A DNA stretch of 64,000 nucleotides, from the NCBI RefSeq assembly GCF_902499555.1, contig NZ_CABVMM010000003.1, positions 186,001-250,000 on the forward strand. The letters run 5' to 3'. The notes below the pieces were generated by a model. That model saw only the letters and a program-made list of their open reading frames with translations, was not told the DNA's origin and did no database searches. Source of the stretch: Mesonia oceanica. GTDB taxonomy: Bacteria > Bacteroidota > Bacteroidia > Flavobacteriales > Flavobacteriaceae. This document shows, in pieces, positions 53,895 to 63,291 of the stretch (position 1 is its first letter; each line of letters begins with the position of its first letter). The translations under genes were made by a program, and so were the position numbers.

Positions 53895-55199
53895 ATGAAT
53901 CCAAAAATTGCAGTTATAGGCCTCGGTTATGTAGGTCTTCCTTTAGCCCGACTTTTTGCCACTAAGTATCCCGTGGTGGGTTTCGATATAAACGTGAAGC
54001 GGGTGCAAAAGTTACAAGCCGGTCATGATAATACCTTAGAAGTAGAAGATGAGATTTTGCAATCGGTCTTGGTCAAAGAGAATCCGATAACCAATATCGT
54101 TTCGGGTATAGTGGAGAAAGGTTTATATTGTTCTTCTCGTCTAGAAGATATTCAACACTGTAATTATTATATTATTACTGTTCCTACACCGGTAGATAAA
54201 AATAATCGCCCAGTGCTGACGCCTTTGGTAAAGGCAAGTGAAACTGTAGGGAAAGTCTTAAAAAAAGGAGATGTGGTGGTTTATGAAAGTACTGTCTATC
54301 CCGGCGCTACAGAAGAAGAATGTGTGCCTGTGTTAGAGCGAACTTCAGGCTTAACATTTAATGAAGATTTTTATGTCGGTTATTCACCGGAGCGGATTAA
54401 TCCGGGAGATAAAGAACATACGGTAGAAAAAATTTTAAAAGTAACTTCCGGTAGCACCCCGGAAATCGGTAAACAAGTGGATGAGCTTTATGCTTCTATC
54501 ATTACGGCCGGAACACATTTAGCCCCGACGATTAAAGTAGCGGAAGCGGCAAAAGTTATTGAAAATTCACAGCGTGACATTAATATAGCTTTCGTAAATG
54601 AACTCGCCAAAATTTTCAATAAAATGGATATCGATACCTTGGCAGTATTGGAAGCAGCAGGGACTAAGTGGAATTTTCTCCCATTTAGACCGGGCTTGGT
54701 TGGGGGGCATTGTATTGGGGTGGATCCTTACTATTTAGCGCAGAAAGCACAGGAAATAGGCTATCATCCCGAGATCATCCTTGCTGGTCGGCGGATGAAC
54801 GATTCTATGGGGCAATATATAGCCGGTGAAATCATTAAGCTGATGCTTAAAAACGATGTCAAGGTAAAAGGAAGTAAGATCTTGGTATTAGGGATTACGT
54901 TTAAAGAGAATTGCCCCGATGTTCGAAATACCAAAGTCATCGACGTAGTACGCAATCTCGAAGAATATGAAACTCAAGTAGATGTATATGACCCTTGGGC
55001 AAATCCTGAAGAGGTAAAACACGAGTATAACATCACCTCGTATAAGGAAATAGATCCGATAAATAATTATGAAGCCATTGTTTTAGCCGTGTCGCATCAC
55101 CAATTCCTCAAGCTTGATTTAGAAAAGCTAAAAGGCCCAAAAGCGGTGGTATATGATGTAAAAAGCTTTTTGAAGCAAAAGATAGACGCCAAATTATAA
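53895..55199 (+). CDS. UDP-N-acetyl-hexosamine dehydrogenase (WbpO/TviB type)
   Basis: A protein of 434 residues of the UDP-glucose/GDP-mannose dehydrogenase family. N-terminal Rossmann AVIGLGYVGLPLA (6-18), TVPTPVDKNNRP, ESTVYPGATEEECVPVLE, YSPERINPGD, then VGGHCIGVDPYYLA with catalytic Cys273, and the C-terminal domain ILVLGITFKENCPDVRNTK. The wording matches TviB/WbpO enzymes that oxidise UDP-GlcNAc or UDP-GalNAc to the uronic acid. It works with the epimerase upstream to feed an acidic polysaccharide. Confidence 0.93.
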   Translation: MNPKIAVIGLGYVGLPLARLFATKYPVVGFDINVKRVQKLQAGHDNTLEVEDEILQSVLVKENPITNIVSGIVEKGLYCSSRLEDIQHCNYYIITVPTPVDKNNRPVLTPLVKASETVGKVLKKGDVVVYESTVYPGATEEECVPVLERTSGLTFNEDFYVGYSPERINPGDKEHTVEKILKVTSGSTPEIGKQVDELYASIITAGTHLAPTIKVAEAAKVIENSQRDINIAFVNELAKIFNKMDIDTLAVLEAAGTKWNFLPFRPGLVGGHCIGVDPYYLAQKAQEIGYHPEIILAGRRMNDSMGQYIAGEIIKLMLKNDVKVKGSKILVLGITFKENCPDVRNTKVIDVVRNLEEYETQVDVYDPWANPEEVKHEYNITSYKEIDPINNYEAIVLAVSHHQFLKLDLEKLKGPKAVVYDVKSFLKQKIDAKL

Positions 55200-55525
55200 G
55201 AATGGCTGAATTCAAAAAAGGAGTAAGCTGAAGCTTAAACTGAATCCGATAATTATCTATACTTTTAAAAGGATTAGGAATTTTTAAATTCGAAAATATG
55301 AGTGTGAATTTTTTAAAGCATCCAGCCCACATGGCGAAAGGAGTGTGTTTTTTAGTAATGAAAAATACACTTCGGAGATTACAAATACTTAAATAATACT
55401 AAAGCGAGGGTAAAGTAATATAGAAGTGAATGAGAAACTTCCTTACTTTGTACAAAGTATAAGTTGACAAAATTTCTTAGCTTGCGCCATATTTTAAATC
55501 GCTTAGAATTAAGCCTTAAAAAAGA
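55200..55525. other. Gap with a 16-base palindrome
   Basis: No convincing gene. TACTTTGTACAAAGTA at 55444-55459 is a perfect palindrome upstream of the sulfur-activation genes and may be an operator. Confidence 0.55.
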
Positions 55526-55828
55526 ATGCATATGCCTATGAAAAACATAGTTTGTATCGCTGAAGGTTATAGGGAAAGCACTATGGTAAATAAAAATTTT
55601 CGCCTAAAAGAGTTGAGAAAACCTCATTGCTTGTTAGTACATGGGAGACAAAGAGGGGTGGATCAAAAAGTCATGCCGGCCTTGGTAAATATTTATTCAA
55701 CATGGCTGCCGAAGGAACATTTCATAAATATAAATGAAAAAGAAGGATTAAAAGCGACTGAATTCGATTTTCGGATGCGGGTGGCTAGTTTCCATGGCAA
55801 AATAAGGAACGTGTATCTGAAAGCATAA
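55526..55828 (+). CDS. Doubtful 100-residue reading frame
   Basis: An ATG-started frame of 100 residues (KPHCLLVHGRQRGVDQKVMP, then FRMRVASFHGKIRNVYLKA) that ends 4 bases before the DUF2061 gene start. No family recognised and the composition is only weakly protein-like. Its position between the palindrome and the DUF2061-cysCDN run makes a real small gene possible, but it may be non-coding leader. Confidence 0.3.
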   Translation: MHMPMKNIVCIAEGYRESTMVNKNFRLKELRKPHCLLVHGRQRGVDQKVMPALVNIYSTWLPKEHFININEKEGLKATEFDFRMRVASFHGKIRNVYLKA

Positions 55829-55832
55829 GAAA

Positions 55833-56276
55833 TTGGGAACTAAGTTAGTTGAAAAAAAACGGCATATTGCAAAGACTATAACCTGGAGAATAGTTGGTAC
55901 AATAGATACCATTTTGCTTTCTTGGCTTATTACCGGCGATCCCCTGATGGGCTTAAGTATAGGTGCGGTAGAAGTTATTACTAAAATGGTATTGTATTAT
56001 GTTCATGAACGGGTATGGTTTAATGTAAATTTATCCAAAGAAGGAAAATTATTAGAAAGTCGTAAGCGTCATTTGGTCAAAACCCTAACATGGCGATTGG
56101 TAGGTACGCTGGACACGATGACTTTAGCTTGGCTTATAACAGGTAATCCTATTGCAGGTCTTCAAATAGGTTTAGCGGAGGTGTTTAGTAAAATGCTTTT
56201 ATACTATTTGCACGAACGTGTTTGGTATAAATCTACCTATGGCTTAAGAACAGCGAATAAAAAAGGGTATGAGTGA
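55833..56276 (+). CDS. Tandem DUF2061 membrane protein
   Basis: A protein of 147 residues made of two DUF2061 units: KKRHIAKTITWRIVGTIDTI with SIGAVEVITKMVLYYVHERVW, and KRHLVKTLTWRLVGTLDTMT with IGLAEVFSKMLLYYLHERVW. Each unit has two membrane helices. There is no ATG near, so the TTG at 55833 is the likely start. The end overlaps the cysC start by 8 bases. DUF2061 genes are often found next to CysC/CysD/CysN or sulfate genes in marine bacteria, so a role in sulfate handling is suspected from context only. Confidence 0.85.
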   Translation: MGTKLVEKKRHIAKTITWRIVGTIDTILLSWLITGDPLMGLSIGAVEVITKMVLYYVHERVWFNVNLSKEGKLLESRKRHLVKTLTWRLVGTLDTMTLAWLITGNPIAGLQIGLAEVFSKMLLYYLHERVWYKSTYGLRTANKKGYE

Positions 56277-56853
56277 GAATATTTTTAAGCAAGATTTTCA
56301 AGTTACGCAAAAAGAACGTGAAGGGCTTCATCAGCACCCGGGAAAATTAATATGGTTTACAGGTTTATCGGGATCCGGTAAATCAACCTTGGCCAATGCT
56401 TTAGAAAAATATTGGCACGATCAGGGTTTACATACGTATGTATTGGATGGGGATAACATCAGAAGAGGAGTCAATCGAGATTTAGATTTTACTCCCGAAG
56501 GTAGAGCAGAAAATTTACGGCGCATAGCTGAAATAGGAAAACTCTTCGTTGATGCAGGGATATTAACCATTGCTGCTTTTGTTTCTCCTTTGATTAAAGA
56601 TCGGTCAAGCATAAAAGAAATAGTAGGCGCTGATCATTTTGTAGAAGTATATATAAAAGCAAGTGTAGAAACGTGTGAAAAAAGAGATGTAAAAGGGCTA
56701 TATAAAAAAGCACGTTCTGGAGAAATATCAAATTTCACAGGTATATCTGCACCGTATGAAGAGCCAAAAAAAGCCGATATGGTGATTGATACGGAACGAA
56801 TGAGTTTAGAAGAAGGATTAGAGAAGTTGGTGAATCAAATTGGTTATTGTTAA
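56269..56853 (+). CDS. cysC: Adenylylsulfate kinase
   Basis: A protein of 194 residues. P-loop WFTGLSGSGKST (30-40), YVLDGDNIRRGVNRDLDFTPEGRAENLRR, phospho-accepting Ser106 in AAFVSPL, and the lid-like KGLYKKARSGEISNFTGI. It phosphorylates adenylyl sulfate to PAPS, the donor used by the sulfotransferases at 62335 and 63279. It overlaps the DUF2061 gene by 8 bases, so it is translated from the same message; cysD follows 59 bases later. Confidence 0.96.
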   Translation: MSENIFKQDFQVTQKEREGLHQHPGKLIWFTGLSGSGKSTLANALEKYWHDQGLHTYVLDGDNIRRGVNRDLDFTPEGRAENLRRIAEIGKLFVDAGILTIAAFVSPLIKDRSSIKEIVGADHFVEVYIKASVETCEKRDVKGLYKKARSGEISNFTGISAPYEEPKKADMVIDTERMSLEEGLEKLVNQIGYC

Positions 56854-56912
56854 AATCATAAAATTCTCTTTTTTTAACTAAAAATATAGATAATCTAGAT
56901 AATGCTATCATT

Positions 56913-57818
56913 ATGAATAAATACTATTTAAGTTACCTTGATGAATTAGAATCGGAAGCGATCTATATTTTACGAGAGGTATATGCGCAATTTCAAAATC
57001 CGGTTATTTTATTTTCGGGAGGAAAGGACTCCATTCTGGTAACTCATTTGGCAAAAAAGGCATTTTATCCAGCTCGAATACCTTTTGCGTTAATGCATGT
57101 AGATACCGGACATAATTTTCCAGAAACCATTCAGTTTCGTGATGGTTTAATTGAAAACTTAGGAGCGCGGCTTATCGTGGGTTCGGTTCAAGAGTCGATC
57201 GATCAAGGACGCGTACAAGAAGAAAAAGGAAAAAACGCAACCCGTAATGCTTTGCAGATTACCACTTTATTAGATGCTATTGAGTCTAATAAAGTTGATT
57301 GTGCTATTGGGGGAGGTCGAAGGGATGAAGAAAAGGCGCGTGCTAAAGAACGTTTCTTCTCTCACCGCGATGATTTTGGGCAATGGGATCCTAAAAATCA
57401 ACGTCCGGAATTATGGAACTTACTTAACGGAAAACATTTTGAGGGGGAGCATTTTAGAGCTTTTCCCATTAGTAATTGGACTGAAATGGATGTGTGGAAT
57501 TATATAAAAAAGGAAAATATTCAAATCCCTTCCTTGTATTTTGCGCACGAACGGGAAGTGGTTTGGCGCAACGGCTCTTGGATTCCGAATTCCGAATACC
57601 TCCAATTAGAAGATCATGAAGAAATTCTAACAAAAAAAATCCGTTTTAGAACCCTAGGAGATATCACCATTACCGGAGGGATAGAAAGTGATGCCGATAC
57701 TTTAGAAAAAATAGCTTTAGAAGTGTCAGCTATGCGACAAACAGAACGCGGTAACCGAAGTGATGATAAACGCTCTGAAACGGCTATGGAAGATCGAAAA
57801 CGAGAAGGTTATTTCTAA
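56913..57818 (+). CDS. cysD: Sulfate adenylyltransferase subunit 2
   Basis: A protein of 301 residues with the PP-loop VILFSGGKDS (31-40), HVDTGHNFPET, GGGRRDEEKARAKERFFSHRD and FPISNWTEMDVWNYI. It makes APS from ATP and sulfate with CysN. Spacing and order cysC-cysD-cysN indicate one operon. Its product feeds CysC. Full-length and intact. Confidence 0.96.
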   Translation: MNKYYLSYLDELESEAIYILREVYAQFQNPVILFSGGKDSILVTHLAKKAFYPARIPFALMHVDTGHNFPETIQFRDGLIENLGARLIVGSVQESIDQGRVQEEKGKNATRNALQITTLLDAIESNKVDCAIGGGRRDEEKARAKERFFSHRDDFGQWDPKNQRPELWNLLNGKHFEGEHFRAFPISNWTEMDVWNYIKKENIQIPSLYFAHEREVVWRNGSWIPNSEYLQLEDHEEILTKKIRFRTLGDITITGGIESDADTLEKIALEVSAMRQTERGNRSDDKRSETAMEDRKREGYF

Positions 57819-57878
57819 ATATATTCCTAAAGTTGAACTCAATTTTAAAGCTCATAGTTAATTTATAAAGAGATTACG

Positions 57879-59135
57879 ATGGAAATAAATAAAAATCAAT
57901 TATTACGATTTACAACAGCAGGAAGTGTAGATGATGGGAAGAGTACACTAATTGGACGTTTGTTATATGACTCAAAATCAATTTTTGAAGATCAATTAGA
58001 ATCGGTGACGAATACCACCAAGAAAAAAGGCCAAGAAGGGGTAGATTTAGCCTTATTTACCGATGGCTTAAAAGATGAACGTGAGCAAGGAATAACAATT
58101 GACGTAGCCTATCGCTATTTTACTACGCCCAAGCGAAAATTTATTATTGCCGATACGCCAGGGCATATTCAATATACGCGGAATATGGTAACCGGGGCTT
58201 CAACCGCCAATGCAGCTATTATTTTAATAGATGCCCGAAATGGAGTGATCGAACAAACCAAGCGGCATACCTTTATCGCTTCTTTATTGCAGATTCCACA
58301 TATTATTGTGTGTATCAATAAAATGGACTTAGTCGATTTTAAAGAGGAGGTTTATGAAGATATTATGAGTCAGTTTGAAGAATTTGCTTCTAAACTTTTA
58401 ATTAAAGATGTACGGTTTATTCCTATAAGTGCCTTATTAGGCGATAATGTAGTTAACCGCTCTACTAATATGGATTGGTATCAGGGGGCTCCCTTATTGC
58501 ACGAGTTGGAAACAATGCATATTAGTAGTGATATCAATAAGGTAGACGGGCGCTTTGCGGTACAAACTGTTCTTCGGCCGCAAAAAGAAGGATTTATCGA
58601 TTACCGAGGTTATGCCGGACGAATTGCTAGCGGGATCTACCGGGTAGGCGATGAGGTAAGTGTATTGCCATCCGGTTTTACCTCGACCATTAAAAGTATT
58701 AATGCCGGAGAAGAAGAGGTTCAAGAAGCCTTTGCGCCAATGTCGGTAGCCATCACCTTAACGAATGATATTGATATAAGTCGAGGGGATATGTTGGTGA
58801 AAACCAATAACCAACCGGAAATTGAACAAGAATTTGATGTAATGCTTTGTTGGCTGAACAATGAAGCTGCCAAGCCACGTGCCAAGTACACATTAATGCA
58901 TACTTCAAATGAACAAAAAGCTATCATTAAAAAAGTAGTCTATAAAATAGATATCAATACCTATGACCGTATTCGAGATGATGAGAATTTAGCAATGAAT
59001 GATATTGCTCGTGTTACGGTGCGTGCTTCTCGTCGGTTAATGATAGATGCCTATCGCGAAAATCGAAATACAGGAAGTTTGATTCTCATTGATGAGCGCA
59101 GCAATGAAACCGTTGCTGCAGGAATGATTGTTTGA
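57879..59135 (+). CDS. cysN: Sulfate adenylyltransferase subunit 1 (GTPase)
   Basis: A protein of 418 residues. GTPase motifs: G1 GSVDDGKST (15-23), G3 DTPGH, G4 NKMD. The switch KDEREQGITIDVAYRYF and beta-barrel domains of the EF-Tu type follow. It is the regulatory GTPase of the CysD-CysN sulfurylase. No CysC domain is fused, in agreement with the separate cysC. Only PAPS-making genes, no APS/PAPS reductase, occur here, which points to sulfation and not cysteine synthesis. Confidence 0.96.
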   Translation: MEINKNQLLRFTTAGSVDDGKSTLIGRLLYDSKSIFEDQLESVTNTTKKKGQEGVDLALFTDGLKDEREQGITIDVAYRYFTTPKRKFIIADTPGHIQYTRNMVTGASTANAAIILIDARNGVIEQTKRHTFIASLLQIPHIIVCINKMDLVDFKEEVYEDIMSQFEEFASKLLIKDVRFIPISALLGDNVVNRSTNMDWYQGAPLLHELETMHISSDINKVDGRFAVQTVLRPQKEGFIDYRGYAGRIASGIYRVGDEVSVLPSGFTSTIKSINAGEEEVQEAFAPMSVAITLTNDIDISRGDMLVKTNNQPEIEQEFDVMLCWLNNEAAKPRAKYTLMHTSNEQKAIIKKVVYKIDINTYDRIRDDENLAMNDIARVTVRASRRLMIDAYRENRNTGSLILIDERSNETVAAGMIV

Positions 59136-59811
59136 TAATGAGGGGTAAAATAAATAGCGAGATAATTTTTAAAACTTCCGAATAATATACTGATCATTTT
59201 TGCAGCAATTTAGCTTAAAACGAAGTTACAGATTATAAAAGCTTAATAAGGATAGGTTTGTTTCGTGATCGGAAGTTTTTAGGTTTCAGTATAAAATGAA
59301 AAGGATGATTAAATAAACGTTTAAGTAAAAACACATCATAGAATAACAAAATAGTTTGATAACTAATCCATGAACAAGACTCCCTTCATATCATAACTGA
59401 AAAAGAATACAATTAACACCGCAGGAAGTATCCGGTTGTACTAGGCTATATATGAGAGTTGTAATTGTGTCAACAAGCTTGGAAGGCAGATTAGAGTGAG
59501 TGAAAATAAAAATAAAGCAAGGAAATAAAAGATACAACAGGTAATCACAGTTATTTTTTTTAATGTTCTTCTAAATATCTATGTATGGTTAAGTACGTTT
59601 CGCTCATACCATTAATTGAGTTAATTTTGTTTTTAGTCTAAGTATTCTAAGTAAAATCAATTGTTATAGTCAATAGGAGGTAGAGTTAAGAAAGGAACGG
59701 GGAAGCCAGTTAATAAACGGGAAATAATTAGGAATGATGTAAAAACATTCAAGAAACGAATAAAAGTATGAAAGAGAAGTATTTTGAATATTTAAAGAAT
59801 ATGATTTGTTA
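59136..59811. other. Gap between cysN and the polymerase gene
   Basis: About 675 bases with no credible gene. An 11-base inverted repeat (AAAACTTCCGA at 59171-59181, TCGGAAGTTTT at 59269-59279) is set 87 bases apart. A 14-codon frame (59768-59812) ends in TAA that overlaps the polymerase ATG as TAATG. Confidence 0.55.
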
Positions 59812-61095
59812 ATGATTGAGAAGGGAGGGGCTAAGGTGTTGATATTAGCGGCTTTAATAGAGTTGTTATTTGCTCTAGGGCAGCAAAATTTAATTATAAG
59901 TATTTCAGGGTTTGGATTATATCTGATTGTTGCTTTTATTTTAAAACCTTATGAAAGTCTATTGGTGACTACTTTTCTTATACCCAATCAAAGATTGTTA
60001 ACAATTGGAGGCGGGGGCATATCTATTATTAATATTATATTAATAATGATTTTTCTTAAAATTTTATTTACTCGTTTTAAAAATCCAATTCAACTTAAAA
60101 TTGTGAGTATTATCATGATTTTTTATTGTCTACTAGTTTCAATAATTAATTTTGAATTAACTACCTTATTATTAGCATTAAAAATCGTGCTTCTTTTTTA
60201 TATACTAAATTACTTTGTATCAAAATCAATTAATGAAGCAACAATTATAAAACCAATATTATTTTTTGTGTTGGGGGTAGTTTTTACGGGAATAATAGGT
60301 ATATTTCTAGAAGGAGGTGTGGTTTTAGGGACTTCTGAAAGGTATTCTGGAGGCGATATAAATAATGCAAATATACTTTCATCTCAGTTTTCTTTTTCTA
60401 TTGCATTATTATTAATACTAGGACTAACTAGTTTGGTGAAAAAGAAGTATATATATATAATAATGCTTTTTTTGTTTTTTTTCGGACTTTTAACACAATC
60501 TAGATCTTTTTTGTTATCAATTGTATTCATTTTACTAGGTTATTTATTAAGTCTATTTAAATTTAGATACCTAGCAAATGGAATTTTAATCTCAATATTC
60601 TTTTTCTTTTTTATAATAGCAAGTGATTACTATTTTCCAACACTTATAGAAAAATTGATAAATGCTCCCATCGATAGGGTCTTGAATCCAAAGGGAGGAG
60701 ATGTTTCTAGTGGAAGAAGTGCTCTCTGGTTAAGTTATTTAAATGCTTTTTTGAAAGATCCTACTGCCTTGATGTTAGGTAAAGGAGCATACAATACACA
60801 AGAGCAATATGATTTAGATCAAGTTGCTCATAATTCAATTATAGAGACAGTGGCCGCTGTTGGTCTTATAGGTTTAATGTTGTTTTTGAATATGTTTTAT
60901 GTGTTTTATAGTTTTTATAAAAAAAACATAGTAAGAATAAACAAAGTAAATTTTATAATATATCTTCCTCTTGTTATAATTTTTATAAATGGAATGACTC
61001 AACATTCATTTGTAAATATGGGTACTATCTGGCAATTTTGTGTATGGATTTTACTGTTTGTGTCAGTAGCAACTCTAAAAAAAGTTAAACTATGA
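59812..61095 (+). CDS. Wzy-like O-antigen/capsule polymerase
   Basis: About 427 residues, about ten membrane helices and a large extracellular loop in the second half (GRSALWLSYLNAFLKDPTALMLGKGAYNTQ) as in Wzy_C/O-antigen ligase family proteins. Strongly hydrophobic and AT-rich, typical of such genes. The TTG at 59806 is possible, but the ATG at 59812 is better and its TAATG overlap with a short upstream frame suggests coupled translation. The 4-base ATGA overlap with the next glycosyltransferase shows an operon. Polymerase versus ligase cannot be settled. Confidence 0.85.
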   Translation: MIEKGGAKVLILAALIELLFALGQQNLIISISGFGLYLIVAFILKPYESLLVTTFLIPNQRLLTIGGGGISIINIILIMIFLKILFTRFKNPIQLKIVSIIMIFYCLLVSIINFELTTLLLALKIVLLFYILNYFVSKSINEATIIKPILFFVLGVVFTGIIGIFLEGGVVLGTSERYSGGDINNANILSSQFSFSIALLLILGLTSLVKKKYIYIIMLFLFFFGLLTQSRSFLLSIVFILLGYLLSLFKFRYLANGILISIFFFFFIIASDYYFPTLIEKLINAPIDRVLNPKGGDVSSGRSALWLSYLNAFLKDPTALMLGKGAYNTQEQYDLDQVAHNSIIETVAAVGLIGLMLFLNMFYVFYSFYKKNIVRINKVNFIIYLPLVIIFINGMTQHSFVNMGTIWQFCVWILLFVSVATLKKVKL

Positions 61096-62345
61096 GAATA
61101 CTATGGATTACAGCAATGCCCATTAAGAACATTGCATCTAGTCAAAAATTAAAATCTTCGGGAGGTTGGATAGGTTCTATGATTCATTCTTTAAACAATA
61201 ATAAAGAGGTTAATAAAATTCAAGTTTTATCTATTGGCAATTATAAAGCCTTCGAGCTTATAGAAAACAATATAGAATATATTCAAATAAAAGCAAAAGG
61301 AGGAGTTTTTAGTTATAATGCCAAGTTAAAAGAAAAGTTAGATCGCTATATTGATAAATTTCAGCCAGACATTATTGATGTTCAAGGAGTAGAATTTTTT
61401 ATTGGTAATTTAGTAATTGACAATAAAAATAAGACAAAAATTGTTTTTACATTACAAGGATTGGTTTCTCAAATTTGGAGAAAATTTTTTAATGATATAG
61501 ATGTATATAAAGTTATAAGGTTTAATACCTTTAGAGGGCTATTTTTAAATGATAGTTTAGTTAAACGACAAATGAAGTATAAAATTAGAGGAGAAAATGA
61601 GGAGTTTTTGTTAAAGAAAGGAAAGTATTTTTTAGGTAGAACAGGCTGGGATAAATTTCATTGTTTGGGGATTAATGAAAATGCATCTTACTTTTATTGT
61701 GGAAGAAATTTGAGAGAAGAATTCTATACCCAACAATGGGAAATTAAGAATGTTAATCGATATCAGTTATTTACAACACAGGCTCATTATCCAATAAAAG
61801 GATTACATATCCTATTAGAGGCTATTCATACTTTAAAAAAAGACTATCCTGAAATAAAGTTAATAGTCGCTGGGAAAAATTTTTTTAATAGTAAGTTTAT
61901 ACCAAAATTAAAGAGGACTGAATATGATATCTACCTTATCAGACTTATAGAGAAATATGATTTGAAAAGAAACATAGAGTTTACAGGTTGGCTTAATGCA
62001 TCAGAATTAATAGATAGATTACAAAAAACACATGTTTTTGTATGTCCATCTACTATTGAAAACAGTCCTAATAGTTTAGCTGAAGCTCAAATTTTGGGAT
62101 TACCTTGTGTTGCTTCCAATGTGGGAGGTATTCCTACTTATGTGGAAGACAACTATTCTGGTTTATTATATTCTAATAATGACTATGTAGAATTAAGTTG
62201 TCAAATTAATGAAATATTTCAAAATGATCAACTAGCTTTAAGAATATCAAATAATGCGAGACAAGCAGCGCAAATACGCCACGATAAAGAGAATAATGCT
62301 AAAGATTTATTTATGGCATATAAAAGTATATTAAATGAAAAATAA
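61092..62345 (+). CDS. GT4 family glycosyltransferase
   Basis: A protein of 417 residues with the GT-B plan: N-terminal MRILWITAMPIKNIASSQKL and SSGGWIGSMIHSL (sugar-donor or acceptor loop), and the C-terminal donor site IKGLHILLEAIHTL, IVAGKN, FTGWLNASELIDRLQKTHVFVCPSTIENSPNSLAEAQILGLPCVASNVGGIPTYV (E-x7-E-like). It should add a sugar to the lipid-linked repeat unit. Overlaps the polymerase gene by 4 bases and the sulfotransferase gene by 11 bases. Confidence 0.9.
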   Translation: MRILWITAMPIKNIASSQKLKSSGGWIGSMIHSLNNNKEVNKIQVLSIGNYKAFELIENNIEYIQIKAKGGVFSYNAKLKEKLDRYIDKFQPDIIDVQGVEFFIGNLVIDNKNKTKIVFTLQGLVSQIWRKFFNDIDVYKVIRFNTFRGLFLNDSLVKRQMKYKIRGENEEFLLKKGKYFLGRTGWDKFHCLGINENASYFYCGRNLREEFYTQQWEIKNVNRYQLFTTQAHYPIKGLHILLEAIHTLKKDYPEIKLIVAGKNFFNSKFIPKLKRTEYDIYLIRLIEKYDLKRNIEFTGWLNASELIDRLQKTHVFVCPSTIENSPNSLAEAQILGLPCVASNVGGIPTYVEDNYSGLLYSNNDYVELSCQINEIFQNDQLALRISNNARQAAQIRHDKENNAKDLFMAYKSILNEK

Positions 62346-63291
62346 GACTAGCTTTTTCGTTTGCCCGGGAGCTTCAAAAGCAGGGACGAGTAGTTTGTAT
62401 GATATTTTGAAATTTCATCCAGAATTGAATTTAACAAATATTAAAGAAACACGTTTTTTCGTAAATGAAGAACAACTAAAAAAAGGTAAAGAATTCTATT
62501 TAAACACATATTTTCATCAAAACGATAAACTTAAAGGAGAAATCTGTCCTCAGTATATGTCTTCTGATCGAATACCGGAAAGGATTTATAATATACTAGG
62601 TTCAGACACTAAAATTATTTTAATGCTCCGTAATCCTGTAGATCGTTTAATTTCCCATTTTTTAATGAAAACTCGTACTTTTGAAAATAAATCACTTCAA
62701 GAGGTACTAGATCAAACCCTGCATTATTATGAGGATTTTGATAATAATGATCGGGAGTACATTAATAAGCATCTTAAATATACGCTTTACGGAGAAGCTA
62801 AGAATGATAAAAATGATGCGCTAGGATATAGGTACAGCCGCTATATATATCCTGGCCTTTATGCGGATATTATAGAAGAATATTTTAAATACTTTTCACG
62901 AGAAAATATTAAAATTATTTTGTTCGAAGAATTTATTATTGATATCAACAAAGGTGTGAAGGACATTACTGACTTTCTTAATATTGATGATAAATTTGAT
63001 TATAAACCAGATCAGAGAAGTAACAAAAGAAAGACATATAAAAATTCAATTTCAAAAAAAATTAGAAATTCGACTTTTCTTGTACCTGCGAAATATAAAC
63101 GGAAAATAGCAAATCTAGTAGGAATTAATAAATATGAAAAATTCAAGAAAACATTAGAAACACCATTTGTCGATAGCAAAAAAATTGAAATCAGTGAGGA
63201 AGAAAGGGATAGGATTTATAAGTTCTATCTACCAAATATTATTCGTTTAGAAGAATTATTGAATATGAATTTAACTATATGGAAGAAATGA
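62335..63291 (+). CDS. Sulfotransferase (PAPS-dependent)
   Basis: A protein of 318 residues. 5'-PSB motif FVCPGASKAGTSSLYDIL (8-25) binds the phosphosulfate, 3'-PB motif LMLRNPVDRLISHFLMKTR binds the 3'-phosphate, and the C-terminal part KIILFEEFIIDINKGVKDITDFLNI matches the family. It resembles carbohydrate (heparan-type) sulfotransferases. With CysC/CysD/CysN upstream, its PAPS supply is local. The acceptor sugar is unknown. It overlaps the next gene by 13 bases. Confidence 0.92.
   Translation: MKNKTSFFVCPGASKAGTSSLYDILKFHPELNLTNIKETRFFVNEEQLKKGKEFYLNTYFHQNDKLKGEICPQYMSSDRIPERIYNILGSDTKIILMLRNPVDRLISHFLMKTRTFENKSLQEVLDQTLHYYEDFDNNDREYINKHLKYTLYGEAKNDKNDALGYRYSRYIYPGLYADIIEEYFKYFSRENIKIILFEEFIIDINKGVKDITDFLNIDDKFDYKPDQRSNKRKTYKNSISKKIRNSTFLVPAKYKRKIANLVGINKYEKFKKTLETPFVDSKKIEISEEERDRIYKFYLPNIIRLEELLNMNLTIWKK

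Noticed and set aside
56269..59135. cysCDN as plain sulfate assimilation
   Set aside because: No APS or PAPS reductase or sulfite reductase genes are nearby, while two sulfotransferases and polysaccharide genes are; sulfation fits better.
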